A stretch of DNA of 56,750 nt from Aliarcobacter sp. (GTDB taxonomy: Bacteria > Campylobacterota > Campylobacteria > Campylobacterales > Arcobacteraceae). The notes under the pieces were generated by a model. That model worked only from the letters and a program-made list of their open reading frames with translations. It made no database searches and was not told where the DNA came from. The DNA lies in the NCBI GenBank assembly GCA_028688995.1, contig JAQTXB010000016.1:1-56750 (forward strand), written 5' to 3'. A program made the position numbers and the translations under genes. Below are positions 1-8,026 of the stretch, piece by piece. The number at the start of each line of letters is the position of its first letter. Position 1 is the stretch's first letter.

Positions 1-130
1 ATCAAAAGATATTTTGCCCTTAAAAACCTCACAAAAGTTTAGTTCAGTGCTTGAGCCGTATGCGGGGAAAGTCGCAAGTACGGTTCTTAGGGGAGGATGT
101 CATTGTGAAGTGATGTTCTTACCCGACTAC
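1..130 (+). mobile_element. Group II intron, 3' end (domains V and VI)
   Basis: Positions 53-86 form a canonical 34-nt group II domain V: GAGCCGTA pairs with TACGGTTC around a GAAA-containing tip, and the stem carries the usual bulge. Positions 95-118 fold as domain VI (ATGTCATT against AGTGATGT with G-U pairs and a GTGA loop). The 3' end is placed at about 130 (CCGACTAC) because resolvase homology resumes there. The intron-encoded reverse transcriptase would lie to the left of the window. Confidence 0.85.
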
Positions 131-217
131 ATCTTAGTTTTCCAGATTCAAGTTCAGCTTTTACTCTTTCTTGTATTAAAGATCTCTCAAATTGTGCTAA
201 TGCTACAAAGATATGAA
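131..217 (-). pseudogene. Serine resolvase fragment (intron 3' exon)
   Basis: The reverse complement reads HIFVALAQFERSLIQERVK, followed by residues closely matching the middle of the intact resolvase at 5376-5930. Homology starts exactly after the intron 3' end and fades near 217. A resolvase gene was therefore invaded by the intron in antisense orientation, and what lies beyond 217 has decayed or been replaced. The other exon lies outside the window. Confidence 0.8.
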
Positions 218-241
218 ATAAAACTTGCTTTTAAGTATATA

Positions 242-314
242 TTTCGTATTATACTTTTAATAATTTCGTAATTATAACTAATATAATTCGTAATAATATA
301 AAATTTATTTCGTA
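242..314. promoter_or_regulatory. Four TTCGTA motifs at exact 22-bp spacing
   Basis: TTTCGTA, ATTCGTA and close variants start at 242, 264, 286 and 308, each exactly 22 bp from the next (about two helical turns). The fourth lies 14 bp before the ATG of the ATPase gene. The intervening bases are AT-rich but not conserved, which looks like repeated protein-binding sites on one DNA face rather than a simple tandem duplication. The binding protein is unknown. Confidence 0.5.
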
Positions 315-327
315 AAAGAAGAACAAT

Positions 328-1581
328 ATGGTACATAGAAAACTTGAATCAACAATAATAGAAATGTTAGAATCATTTAGAATAGTGGCTATTAATGGTC
401 CTAGACAATCAGGAAAAACTACACTTCAAAAGAAAATAGCAACAAATAAAAATATGAAATATTACACTTTTGATGATTCTGATATTTATAATACTGCATC
501 TTCTGACCCAAAAGGTTTTATTGAATATATTTCAAAAACTGAAAATATTGCCATTGATGAAGTTCAAATGATACCAGAGATAATACCACCAATTAAAATG
601 TATGTTGATGAGCGAAATAGAAAAGGTATGTTTTTACTTACTGGAAGTTCAGATATGTTTAAAAACTCTAAAATAAAAGAATCCCTAGCAGGTAGAATGG
701 TAAGTTTTAATTTATATCCTCTTTCATATAGTGAAATAAATAAAAGAGATATAAATATCATTGATAAACTTTTTAGTGATGATTTCAATACTTTTGATAT
801 TGATTTTGAAAGTATCTCAAAAGAAGAGTTTATAAGTGCGGTTATAAATGGAGGTTATCCAGAAGTTTATAATCTTCCAATAAAAGCTAAAAAAGCTTGG
901 TATGATTTTTATATAAAAGCAAGAATTACTAAAGATATTGCAAATATTGAAAATGTACAAGTAGATACACTTTCTCATTTATCAAAACTTTTAAAAGTTT
1001 TAGCTGGACAAGTAAGCTCACTTGTGAATTATACAAGCATTGCAAAAAGTATCGGAATAGCAGATAAAACAGTTGCAAAATATGTAAAAATATTAGAAGC
1101 TCTATATATCATAAAACTAATTCCCTCTTATTCAAACAATGTACTAAAACAAGTAACTAAAAGCCCAAAAGTTCACTTTATAGACTCGGGGCTTGCTAGT
1201 TATTTATTAAATACAAGTGTAGAATCTTCAATGTTAGGTCAAAATCAACACTTAGGAAATTTGGTAGAAACTTTTGTTTATACTGAACTTATTAAACATC
1301 AATCTAATGCAAATGAAGATATAGAAATATATCATTTTAGAGATACAGCACAAAAAGAAGTTGATTTTGTACTAGAATCAAGTTTAGGTGATGTGGTAGC
1401 TATTGAAGTTAAATCAAGTTCAACTATTAAAAGTGAATATTTTAAAGGGCTTTTAGCTCTTACAAAAACAATAGGTAATAAAAACTTCAAAGGTATAGTT
1501 TTCTATGGTGGAGATAAAGTTTTACCATATAAAATAGAAGATTATCAATTTTGGGCAATACCTTTAAAAGTATTGATTTAA
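328..1581 (+). CDS. ATP-binding protein, AAA_14/DUF4143 family
   Basis: The 417-residue protein has an N-terminal P-loop (GPRQSGKTT, about residues 24-32), a Walker B-like segment (IAIDEVQ, about 74-80) and a sensor-like LLTGSSD near 107. A winged-helix-like stretch (YTSIAKSIGIADKTVAKYVKILEALYII) and a C-terminal half with EVDFV and AIEVKSS follow; the latter resembles a restriction-endonuclease-like core, as in the archaeal-ATPase/DUF4143 family. The biological role of that family is poorly known. The start has a weak AAAGAAG upstream. It is a single gene behind a possible 22-bp operator array. Family assignment is confident, function is not. Confidence 0.85.
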   Translation: MVHRKLESTIIEMLESFRIVAINGPRQSGKTTLQKKIATNKNMKYYTFDDSDIYNTASSDPKGFIEYISKTENIAIDEVQMIPEIIPPIKMYVDERNRKGMFLLTGSSDMFKNSKIKESLAGRMVSFNLYPLSYSEINKRDINIIDKLFSDDFNTFDIDFESISKEEFISAVINGGYPEVYNLPIKAKKAWYDFYIKARITKDIANIENVQVDTLSHLSKLLKVLAGQVSSLVNYTSIAKSIGIADKTVAKYVKILEALYIIKLIPSYSNNVLKQVTKSPKVHFIDSGLASYLLNTSVESSMLGQNQHLGNLVETFVYTELIKHQSNANEDIEIYHFRDTAQKEVDFVLESSLGDVVAIEVKSSSTIKSEYFKGLLALTKTIGNKNFKGIVFYGGDKVLPYKIEDYQFWAIPLKVLI

Positions 1582-1706
1582 TAAATTTTTGAGAATAAAT
1601 AATAGAAAATTTTAGTATATTTTTTAAAATAAATAACTATGAAAAAAGGATTTAATGATTAAAATAGTGGATGATTATCTTGTGAACTATAATAAAAAAT
1701 GATTAT

Positions 1707-1805
1707 TTAGGCACCCAAATTCTTCATTAAATCAGATTTTTCAAGAAACAATAATTGGTAAATTTCATCTTCATCTAATATTGAAAATTCATCTATTTCT
1801 ATTAA
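1707..1805 (-). pseudogene. C-terminal fragment of an unidentified gene
   Basis: The minus strand reads IEIDEFSILDEDEIYQLLF and on to a stop after NLGA, with protein-like composition (acidic, amphipathic) but no start; in-frame stops lie just upstream. I do not recognise the family. It looks like the tail of a gene lost when this region was rearranged. Confidence 0.3.
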
Positions 1806-1930
1806 TCACAAGTTGAATTTTTGAATCTTTCTTGTGCTTGCACTCTCTGTAATAAATTCTTTGATGTATTTTTTTCAATTTCATTTCTACTCCACTTCTT
1901 TTTATTTTAATAAAAAATTTACTTTGTATT

Positions 1931-1950
1931 TATTAGTGTAGTCAGATTAA
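1931..1950 (+). repeat. Dispersed repeat family, right-end remnant (a)
   Basis: TATTAGTGTAGTCAGATTA matches the right terminus of the repeat family seen complete with GTGTAGCCAGATCA at 15076-15089. Only the end remains. Confidence 0.4.
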
Positions 1951-2190
1951 ACTACTTTGATCTTTTAAGTTTATATTGAAATTTAAAAAAAATAAAGTGC
2001 ATTTCTAATTATTATATCAATTAACCTATCAAAGTAAGATTTCCAAATAATAAAAGTGTATTTTTTTAATTAACACCGATAGTAAAATAGTATTTCAAAA
2101 CAAATCTTAAAAATGTTTAAGATTAAAAGTACTATTTAAAGGGATTCTTAATAGAAAAATATCTAAAAATGTAATAAAAGAATTATAGAA

Positions 2191-2620
2191 ATTATAATTC
2201 TAAAAATCGAAGAGTAAAAAAATTAATTAGTATTAGAAAATGCTACTATAAATATCAACAAATGCCTATATAATCGGAATAGTACTGCTACTATAAATCA
2301 TTAAAATTATAATTCTAAAAATCGAAGAGTAAAAAAATTAATTAGTGTTAAAAAATGCTACTATAAATATCAATAAATGCCTATATAATCAGAATAGTAC
2401 TACTACTATAAATCATTAAAATTATAATTCTAAAAATCGAAGAGTAAAAAAATTAATTAGTATTAGAAAATGCTACTATAAATATCAACAAATGCCTATA
2501 TAATCGGAATAGTACTGCTACTATAAATCATTAAAATTATAATTCTAAAAATCGAAGAGTAAAAAAATTAATTAGTGTTAAAAAATGCTACTATAAATAT
2601 CAACAAATGCCTATATAATT
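2191..2620. repeat. 115-bp tandem repeat, 3.7 copies
   Basis: Units start at 2191, 2306, 2421 and 2536, exactly 115 bp apart; the last is cut at about 2620. Each unit holds two direct copies of GCTACTATAAAT about 46 bp apart. Units 1 and 3 appear identical and share differences from units 2 and 4 (AGTATTAG versus AGTGTTAA), so the array looks like a duplicated 230-bp dimer. There is no open reading frame through it. Confidence 0.9.
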
Positions 2621-2900
2621 GGTATTATGTAGCCTAAATCTAAGAATTGTATATATTCTGCTATATATAGTTTCACTATCAATATACTTCCAAATAAGTA
2701 CCTGATTTTGAATAATATCTTTAAAAAACAATGTGCCTAGCATATCACTTCGTTTACCGTAAAAAACTGCATCACAAACCAACACAATTACTATTATATA
2801 AACTTTTTCAAGTTTTTTTAATCTAATATTTGCTTTATAATCCATGAAATACTTCGTATATATTCTTTTGCTAAATTTTTTAAGTTTATAAACATACTTT
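2600..2900 (-). pseudogene. DDE transposase fragment
   Basis: The minus strand encodes an 81-codon stretch with LVCDAVFYGKRSDMLG, the region around the first catalytic Asp of a DDE transposase family, followed by FKDIIQNQVLIWKYI. In another frame just upstream (about 2820-2895) is LAKEYIRSISWIIKQI, like the helix-turn-helix that precedes this domain in the same family. The gene is therefore frameshifted and truncated at both ends. Its downstream edge abuts the tandem repeat. I cannot name the IS family safely. Confidence 0.55.
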
Positions 2901-3080
2901 TTGAAGATGATTTCCTATAGGTTTTGGTCGTCTAATTGAGCTAAATTTCTTACCATAATCATTTCATTTATATATTTTAATGCCTTTATCAATACCTATT
3001 TTTTTAATGTTATTTCTTTGTAATTTAGAATTATCTCGTATAAAAAAATTACCAATAAATTAATTTATAAGTAATTATAA

Positions 3081-3150
3081 AATACTTATTATACAGTATT
3101 AATATTGACAAAATAGTATTTTTATTTTATAATACTTGAAATAAAGTATT
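3081..3150 (+). promoter_or_regulatory. Autoregulated promoter of hipBA
   Basis: A near-consensus sigma-70 promoter, TTGACA (3105-3110), 17-bp spacer, TATAAT (3128-3133), lies between two perfect palindromes AATACT-N8-AGTATT at 3081-3100 and 3131-3150. A half-site AGTATT (3115-3120) sits in the spacer. Operator 2 overlaps the -10, so binding of the Xre/HipB protein should repress; HipB autoregulation is established for this family. Confidence 0.85.
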
Positions 3151-3162
3151 AAAGAAAATAAT

Positions 3163-3417
3163 ATGGCTAAAAAAATTAAAATTACAGATTACCCTGAAAA
3201 TGAGAATGAATTAACAACTCAATACTTAGGTAAATTTATTAGAGCAAAAAGAACTCAATCAGGTCTAACTTCACATCAAACGGCACTATTATGTAAAGTT
3301 CCAGTTGATGTTATCACAAAACTTGAAAATAGTAGTGGTGGAATTACTCTTGATAGCTTTTTAAAAGTTGTAAATGGACTTAGTATAAACATACAATTTG
3401 AGAAAGATAGCAAATGA
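3163..3417 (+). CDS. hipB: HipB-like antitoxin (Xre HTH)
   Basis: An 84-residue Xre-type helix-turn-helix protein: GKFIRAKRTQSGLTSHQTALL followed by VPVDVITKLENSSGGITLDSFL is the typical HTH_3 pattern. Family members bind and neutralise the HipA kinase and repress their own promoter. The stop overlaps the hipA start (ATGA, 3414-3417), indicating translational coupling. The two upstream AATACT-N8-AGTATT palindromes are its probable operators. Confidence 0.88.
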   Translation: MAKKIKITDYPENENELTTQYLGKFIRAKRTQSGLTSHQTALLCKVPVDVITKLENSSGGITLDSFLKVVNGLSINIQFEKDSK

Positions 3418-4718
3418 TGCATAATATAAATATATTTTGTAACAGTGATTATGTTGGGTTTATACAAATAGATTTAGAATCAAATATTGCAGAATTAAAT
3501 TATGATAATAATTGGAAAGAAATAGGATTTGAACTATCTCCACACTTAAAATTTAATACAGATATAAATTCAAATAGCATAAAAAAATTTGTATCAAATC
3601 TTTTACCTGAAGGAAAAGGATTAGAATTTGTAAGTGAATTTTTTCATATTTCAAAAGCTAATCAATTCTCATTAATTGAAGCAATTGGCAATGAAACAGC
3701 AGGTGCTATTACATTTACTTCGAATAAAGAGTTAAGTACAAATTTCAGAGAAATCAGTAATGAAGAATTAACTCAAAGAATCATAAATAGAGATAAAGTA
3801 AATATTACAGTTTGGGACAAAAAAACAAGACTAAGTCTTGCAGGAGTTCAAGATAAATTGCCTTTGGTTGTTTTAGGTAATGATAAATATGGAATAGGGG
3901 AAGGAGAAATTGCTTCAACTCATATATTAAAATTTGAAAAGAATGAAAATATTCATTTAGTTTTAAATGAATATTTTTGTATGAAGTTAGCAAAATTATG
4001 TGGATTGAACACTGCAGAAGTTGGAATAAAAAAGTTTGATACTCAAAATGTATTATTTGTAAAAAGATTTGATAGAGAACTTTTAATAAATGAAGATGGT
4101 GCATTTAAAGTTTTAAAGAAACATATCATTGATGGTTGCCAAATTTTAGATTTAGATGTTAGCATGAAATATGAGAAAGTTTATGCTGATTTTAGAGGTG
4201 AAGCAAATTTTAAGAATTTATTTGAATCTTCAAAATTATCAACAAATAAAATCTTAAATAAATTAAATATTCTTAGATGGACACTCTTTAATTTATGCAT
4301 CAATAATTATGATGCTCATGCAAAAAATGTCTCATTCTTTGTAAATAAAAAAGGATTAGAAGTATCACCATTTTATGATTTAGTAAATATTGCTATGTAT
4401 CCAAATATTCAGAATGAATTTGCAATGGCATTTGGTGATGAATTTACTGCAAATAAAATAGGTGCATTTGATCTAGTAGGATTTTGTGTACATACAGATA
4501 TTCAACCAAGATTAGTAAGAGATGAATTACTATCTATGATAGAAAATATTATTAAAAATATAAAACTAATTAAAAGTGATTTATTGGTTTCTTATGATAT
4601 TGAAGAAATAGATTTTTTAAACTCTTTGGAAAAAAATATTCTTGAAACTTGTGAAAAATATAAAAATATAGTTCAGTCACTGATTAATGATTATAAAGAG
4701 TACAAAAATGAGTATTGA
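3414..4718 (+). CDS. hipA: HipA-like serine/threonine kinase toxin
   Basis: A 434-residue HipA-fold kinase. N-terminal HipA_N features (LPEGKGLEF, GNETAGAI) are followed by SLAGVQDKLPL, the ATP-side THILKFE with an invariant-type Lys, FVKRFDRE, and the catalytic loop NNYDAHAKN with the metal-binding Asp of FYDLVN. Known HipA kinases phosphorylate glutamyl-tRNA synthetase or related targets and cause growth arrest; the target here is unknown. It overlaps hipB by 4 bp. The C-terminal part is only moderately similar to the second HipA at 52.1 kb, so these look like separate acquisitions. The small-RNA terminator converges on its 3' end. Confidence 0.9.
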   Translation: MMHNINIFCNSDYVGFIQIDLESNIAELNYDNNWKEIGFELSPHLKFNTDINSNSIKKFVSNLLPEGKGLEFVSEFFHISKANQFSLIEAIGNETAGAITFTSNKELSTNFREISNEELTQRIINRDKVNITVWDKKTRLSLAGVQDKLPLVVLGNDKYGIGEGEIASTHILKFEKNENIHLVLNEYFCMKLAKLCGLNTAEVGIKKFDTQNVLFVKRFDRELLINEDGAFKVLKKHIIDGCQILDLDVSMKYEKVYADFRGEANFKNLFESSKLSTNKILNKLNILRWTLFNLCINNYDAHAKNVSFFVNKKGLEVSPFYDLVNIAMYPNIQNEFAMAFGDEFTANKIGAFDLVGFCVHTDIQPRLVRDELLSMIENIIKNIKLIKSDLLVSYDIEEIDFLNSLEKNILETCEKYKNIVQSLINDYKEYKNEY

Positions 4719-4736
4719 TTTTTATTTTATCGCATG

Positions 4737-4812
4737 AAAAAAGGACACCTTTTCAGTGTCCTCATGGCATACGCCGAGCCCGTAATAAATTACCGCCCAC
4801 ATTCCTTAATAG
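4737..4812 (-). ncRNA. Putative small RNA, copy 1
   Basis: On the minus strand a promoter TTGTAA-17 bp-TACAAT (-10 at 4819-4824) is followed by about 75 nt and a strong terminator: GGACAC/GTGTCC stem and a T run (4737-4761). The internal hairpin is GTAATTTATTAC. The core around it (GGGCGG, then GGGCTCGGCGTATGCC) matches copy 2 at 6266-6344, where the internal hairpin has a different sequence but is still self-complementary. The promoter overlaps the 3' end of the toxin gene. No known RNA family was recognised. Confidence 0.6.
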
Positions 4813-4860
4813 AAATGTATTGTAACATATTAGAATAAAATTTACAATATATTTTTATAA

Positions 4861-5325
4861 TTACATACTAAATAAACTATGTATTTTCTTTTCTAATAAA
4901 TTTTTTAATGTTTTTGAAATTAATTTTCTTTCTACTTTTACAATTCTTGTTTTATCAATAAATCTTAATTGATCCAATTTTATAGTACTTTTTTTCATTA
5001 AAGTTAATCCAAAATCTTTTACATCTAATACAATATTTAAATTTATATATTTTTCATCATCATGTTTATATTCAGTAAGTGGAACAACTGCAACTGTATC
5101 ATTAAATTTATTACTTACTAAAAAAGCCATGTGATAATATGAGAATTCATGTAAAAGATTTAATCCATGTGGACAATCTTGAATATTAAAACAATCTTCT
5201 TTTATTTGTCTTTCCATCTCTTTTAAAAATAGGTGTTTAGTTTCTCCAAAATTAACCCAAATTAATGAGCCAGTTTCTATATCACTATATTTTATTTTTT
5301 TATTAAAATTTATTTTATCAATCAT
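4861..5325 (-). CDS. PemK/MazF-like toxin
   Basis: A 154-residue protein with PemK/MazF-type features: TGSLIWVNFGE near the N-terminus, a middle VAVVPLTEY strand, and a C-terminal TIKLDQLRFIDKTRI, like the 'S..ldQiR.iDk.Ri' segment of MazF-fold endoribonucleases. It is longer than typical MazF (about 110), with an insert around residues 30-75. No antitoxin gene lies next to it: upstream, 50 bp away, is a serine recombinase, and downstream is the putative small RNA whose promoter overlaps its last codons. The last six codons recur at 6198-6216 before the second RNA copy, so toxin tail and RNA moved together. Confidence 0.65.
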   Translation of the reverse strand: MIDKINFNKKIKYSDIETGSLIWVNFGETKHLFLKEMERQIKEDCFNIQDCPHGLNLLHEFSYYHMAFLVSNKFNDTVAVVPLTEYKHDDEKYINLNIVLDVKDFGLTLMKKSTIKLDQLRFIDKTRIVKVERKLISKTLKNLLEKKIHSLFSM

Positions 5326-5375
5326 TATTAACTATATTTATTCTTTTAAAATTTTTGTTGTATTCTATCAAAAAA

Positions 5376-5930
5376 TCAACTTCTATTCAAACTATCAATC
5401 AAAGTACTTCTTTTCACTCCAAATGTTCTACAAACAGCAGCTTTACTCATTCCATCTTCTAGAGCTTTTTTTATTGCAATCATTTTTTCATCATCAATAG
5501 CTCTTGGTCTTCCACCTCTAATACCTCTTAGTTTTGCAGATTCAAGTCCAGCTTTTACTCTTTCTTGTATTAAACTTCTTTCAAATTGAGCTAATGCTCC
5601 AAAGATATGAAAAAACAATTCACCAGAAGCTGTTGTTGTATCCATACCTTCTGTAATAGATACAAAAGAGACATTTCTATTTTTCAGATTTGTAATAACA
5701 TCAATTAAATGAGCTAAACTTCTTCCAAGTCTATCTAGTTTCCAAACAACTAAAGTATCACCATCTTTTAAAAACTCGATAGCTTTATCAAGTCCTACTC
5801 TTTTATCTTTTGAGCCAGATGTTTTATCTGAAAATATATTTCTTTCATCAACACCATATTTTATTAATGCATCTTTTTGCAAATTAAGATTTTGATCATC
5901 AGTTGAAACTCTAACATAACCTATTAACAT
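5376..5930 (-). CDS. Serine recombinase (resolvase/invertase family)
   Basis: A 184-residue small serine recombinase. The N-terminus IGYVRVSTDDQNLNLQ carries the catalytic Ser; VWKLDRLGRSLAHLIDV, FFHIFGALAQFERSLIQERV and GRPRAI follow, with a C-terminal Hin-type helix-turn-helix (KAAVCRTFGVKRSTLI). I place the start at 5930 rather than 5969 because AGAGG lies just upstream and the family begins with this Met. It may act on the ~145-bp inverted repeats flanking this block (4733-4880 and 6198-6345), which is inference. Its upstream region has TTCGTA motifs like those before the ATPase at 328. Confidence 0.9.
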   Translation of the reverse strand: MLIGYVRVSTDDQNLNLQKDALIKYGVDERNIFSDKTSGSKDKRVGLDKAIEFLKDGDTLVVWKLDRLGRSLAHLIDVITNLKNRNVSFVSITEGMDTTTASGELFFHIFGALAQFERSLIQERVKAGLESAKLRGIRGGRPRAIDDEKMIAIKKALEDGMSKAAVCRTFGVKRSTLIDSLNRS

Positions 5931-6034
5931 ACGGAAAACCTCTTTGATATAGTTTTCGTATTGTATCACAATTCGATAGTATTTATCGTATATAATTTAG
6001 GCATTTTTTAGGTGATTTTTTGATTTAATTGAAA

Positions 6035-6052
6035 GGTGTCGGAAAACAGATG
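6035..6052 (+). repeat. 18-bp sequence shared with 38845-38862
   Basis: GGTGTCGGAAAACAGATG is present here and, as an exact reverse complement, at 38845-38862. It lies about 100 bp upstream of the resolvase start. It may be a recombination site or a scrap of a common element. Confidence 0.4.
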
Positions 6053-6080
6053 TTTATTAGCATTTTATAAAATCCTAATT

Positions 6081-6108
6081 CTGAATATACATTAGTTTAG
6101 CCGGATCA
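6081..6108 (+). repeat. Dispersed repeat family, right-end remnant (b)
   Basis: ATTAGTTTAGCCGGATCA matches the right terminus of the family (GTGTAGCCAGATCA at 15076-15089). It directly abuts, and has probably replaced, the left part of an attC site. Confidence 0.5.
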
Positions 6109-6168
6109 CAAATCAGTGGAAAGAAATAGTTGACCCTGCTCAAATATTCCTCGACTTAAACGTTAAGT
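6105..6168 (+). other. attC remnant of an integron cassette
   Basis: CACAAATCAGTGGA, an imperfect hairpin (GGAAAGAAATAGTTGA against TCAAATATTCC around CCCTGC) and a final TTAAACGTTAAGT follow the plan of the three attC sites at 25.6-27.6 kb (AACAAATCAGTGGAGCC, hairpin around CCCTGCGGG, GTTAT). The left core looks overwritten by a repeat end. No cassette gene remains with it. Confidence 0.5.
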
Positions 6169-6265
6169 TGCTAAACCTCTTATATTTGGAGCATTCAATA
6201 AGTTTATTTAGTATGTAATTATAAAATATTTTGTAAATTTTATTCTAATATGTTATAATGCAGTT

Positions 6266-6344
6266 CTATTGAGGAATGTGGGCGGTCAAGAACTTGACGG
6301 GCTCGGTGTATGCCATGAGGACACTGAAAAGGTGTCCTTTTTTT
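6266..6344 (+). ncRNA. Putative small RNA, copy 2
   Basis: The promoter TTGTAA (6231-6236), 17 bp, TATAAT (6254-6259) precedes about 79 nt that end in a GGACAC/GTGTCC terminator stem and T run (6319-6344). The internal hairpin is GTCAAG-AA-CTTGAC, whereas copy 1 has GTAAT-TT-ATTAC at the same place: sequence changed, pairing kept. Flanking bases GGGCGG and GGGCTCGG.GTATGCC are conserved. The inverted-repeat homology with copy 1 starts at about 6198, in the last codons of the toxin gene. It points towards hsdM, but the terminator should isolate that operon. Confidence 0.62.
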
Positions 6345-6463
6345 ATGCCTAAAAATTTATAATTTATTAAAATTCTTCAAAAAAGAGCCATTTGAGCCAT
6401 ATGATAGGTATAATATATAATGAAATAATAATATTAATATTAAAGATAATAAGGGATTTTATA

Positions 6464-8026
6464 ATGACAAGTACACAACAACGAGCCGAATTACAACGAC
6501 AAATATGGCAAATAGCGAATGATGTAAGAGGAAGCGTTGATGGATGGGATTTTAAACAATATGTTTTAGGTACTTTGTTTTATAGATTTATTAGTGAAAA
6601 CTTTGCCAATTATATCGAAGGTGGCGATGAAAGTGTTAATTATGCAGAACTAAGTGATGATGTTATTACACCTGATATTAAAGATGATGCAATTAAAACA
6701 AAAGGTTACTTTATATATCCAAGTCAACTATTTGTAAATGTTGCAAAAAATGCAAATGAGAATCCAAATCTAAATACAGATTTAAGTGCTGCTTTCTCAG
6801 CTATTGAGAGTTCAGCAAATGGTTATCCATCAGAACAAGATATTAAAGGATTATTTGCAGATTTTGATACAACAAGCAATAGATTAGGAAATACAGTAAA
6901 AGATAAAAATATGAGGTTATCTGCTGTATTAAAAGGTGTAGCAGGTTTAAGTTTTGGAAAATTTGAAGATAACCATATAGATTTATTTGGTGATGCTTAT
7001 GAGTTCTTAATCTCAAACTATGCAGCAAATGCAGGTAAATCAGGTGGAGAGTTTTTTACTCCTCAAAGTGTTTCAAAACTTATTGCTCAACTTGCAATGC
7101 ACAAGCAAACAACAGTTAATAAAATCTACGACCCAGCAGCTGGTTCAGGGTCTTTACTTCTACAAGCTAAAAAGCATTTTGATGCACATATTGTAGAAGA
7201 TGGATTTTTTGGACAAGAGATTAACCACACTACTTACAACCTTGCTCGTATGAATATGTTTTTACATAATATCAATTATGATAAATTTAACATAGCTTTA
7301 GGAAATACTCTTATAGACCCACACTTTGGAGATGATAAGCCATTTGATGCGATAGTTTCAAATCCACCATATTCTGTAAACTGGATAGGAAGCGATGACC
7401 CTACACTTATAAACGATGATAGATTTGCACCTGCTGGAGTACTTGCACCAAAATCAAAAGCAGATTTTGCCTTTGTGTTACATTGTTTAAGTTATCTATC
7501 TCCAAAAGGAAGAGCTGCAATAGTATGTTTCCCTGGTATTTTTTATAGAAGTGGAGCAGAAGCCAAAATAAGAAAATATTTAGTAGATGGAAACTATGTA
7601 GAATCTGTTATATCACTAGCACCAAATTTATTTTTTGGTACTTCAATTTCAGTTAATATTCTAGTTCTTTCAAAACATAAAACAGATAATAAAACTCAAT
7701 TTATAGATGCAAGTAACCTTTATAAAAAACAAACTAACAATAATGTTTTAACTTATGAAGGTGTTGATAACCATTTAGACCAAATTATGAAAGTATTTGA
7801 TAGTAAAGAGAATATTGAACACTTTGCTAAGTATATTGATAATGATGTAATAGCTCAAAATGACTATAACCTTTCTGTTAGTTCTTATGTGGAATCAGAA
7901 GATACAAGAGAAATAGTAGATATAAATAAATTAAATGCAGAAATCAAAACAACTGTTTCAAAAATAGATAATCTAAGAAGTGAAATAGATAAAATTGTTG
8001 CCCAAATCGAGGGAGATATTGCATGA
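6464..8026 (+). CDS. hsdM: Type I restriction-modification, DNA methyltransferase subunit
   Basis: A 520-residue adenine methyltransferase of the type I M subunit. The HsdM N-terminal helical domain ([23 protein letters not shown]) is followed by [13 protein letters not shown], motif [13 protein letters not shown] (about residue 222) and motif IV NPPY (about residue 300). With HsdS it forms the methylase; with HsdR, the restriction complex. I chose 6464 over the upstream in-frame ATG at 6392 because the conserved N-terminus begins there behind an AAGGG site. The next gene (Fic) overlaps by 4 bp (ATGA). Confidence 0.95.
   Translation: MTSTQQRAELQRQIWQIANDVRGSVDGWDFKQYVLGTLFYRFISENFANYIEGGDESVNYAELSDDVITPDIKDDAIKTKGYFIYPSQLFVNVAKNANENPNLNTDLSAAFSAIESSANGYPSEQDIKGLFADFDTTSNRLGNTVKDKNMRLSAVLKGVAGLSFGKFEDNHIDLFGDAYEFLISNYAANAGKSGGEFFTPQSVSKLIAQLAMHKQTTVNKIYDPAAGSGSLLLQAKKHFDAHIVEDGFFGQEINHTTYNLARMNMFLHNINYDKFNIALGNTLIDPHFGDDKPFDAIVSNPPYSVNWIGSDDPTLINDDRFAPAGVLAPKSKADFAFVLHCLSYLSPKGRAAIVCFPGIFYRSGAEAKIRKYLVDGNYVESVISLAPNLFFGTSISVNILVLSKHKTDNKTQFIDASNLYKKQTNNNVLTYEGVDNHLDQIMKVFDSKENIEHFAKYIDNDVIAQNDYNLSVSSYVESEDTREIVDINKLNAEIKTTVSKIDNLRSEIDKIVAQIEGDIA

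Larger units (their letters stand above)
1582..2190. other. Gap with gene debris only
   Basis: No intact gene is visible. It holds a 15-codon plus-strand ORF with a good AAAAAAGGA site (ATG near 1655), which looks like an orphaned gene start, a minus-strand C-terminal fragment (1707-1805) and a repeat-family end (1931-1950). The rest is unstructured AT-rich DNA. Confidence 0.5.

Noticed and set aside
14..271. 85-codon open frame at the left edge
   Set aside because: It runs through group II intron domains V-VI and then antisense across the resolvase fragment; composition is not protein-like.
2191..2620. CRISPR array
   Set aside because: Units are 115 bp and fully repeated with no unique spacers; no cas genes.
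4733..6345. Inverted repeats as IS ends
   Set aside because: The repeats are internal to an RNA gene with promoter and terminator, begin in toxin codons and have no transposase between them; the enclosed recombinase is a small resolvase/invertase type.
6392..6463. Upstream ATG extension of hsdM
   Set aside because: The 24 extra residues are hydrophobic and not family-like; the AAGGG site and conserved start are at 6464.
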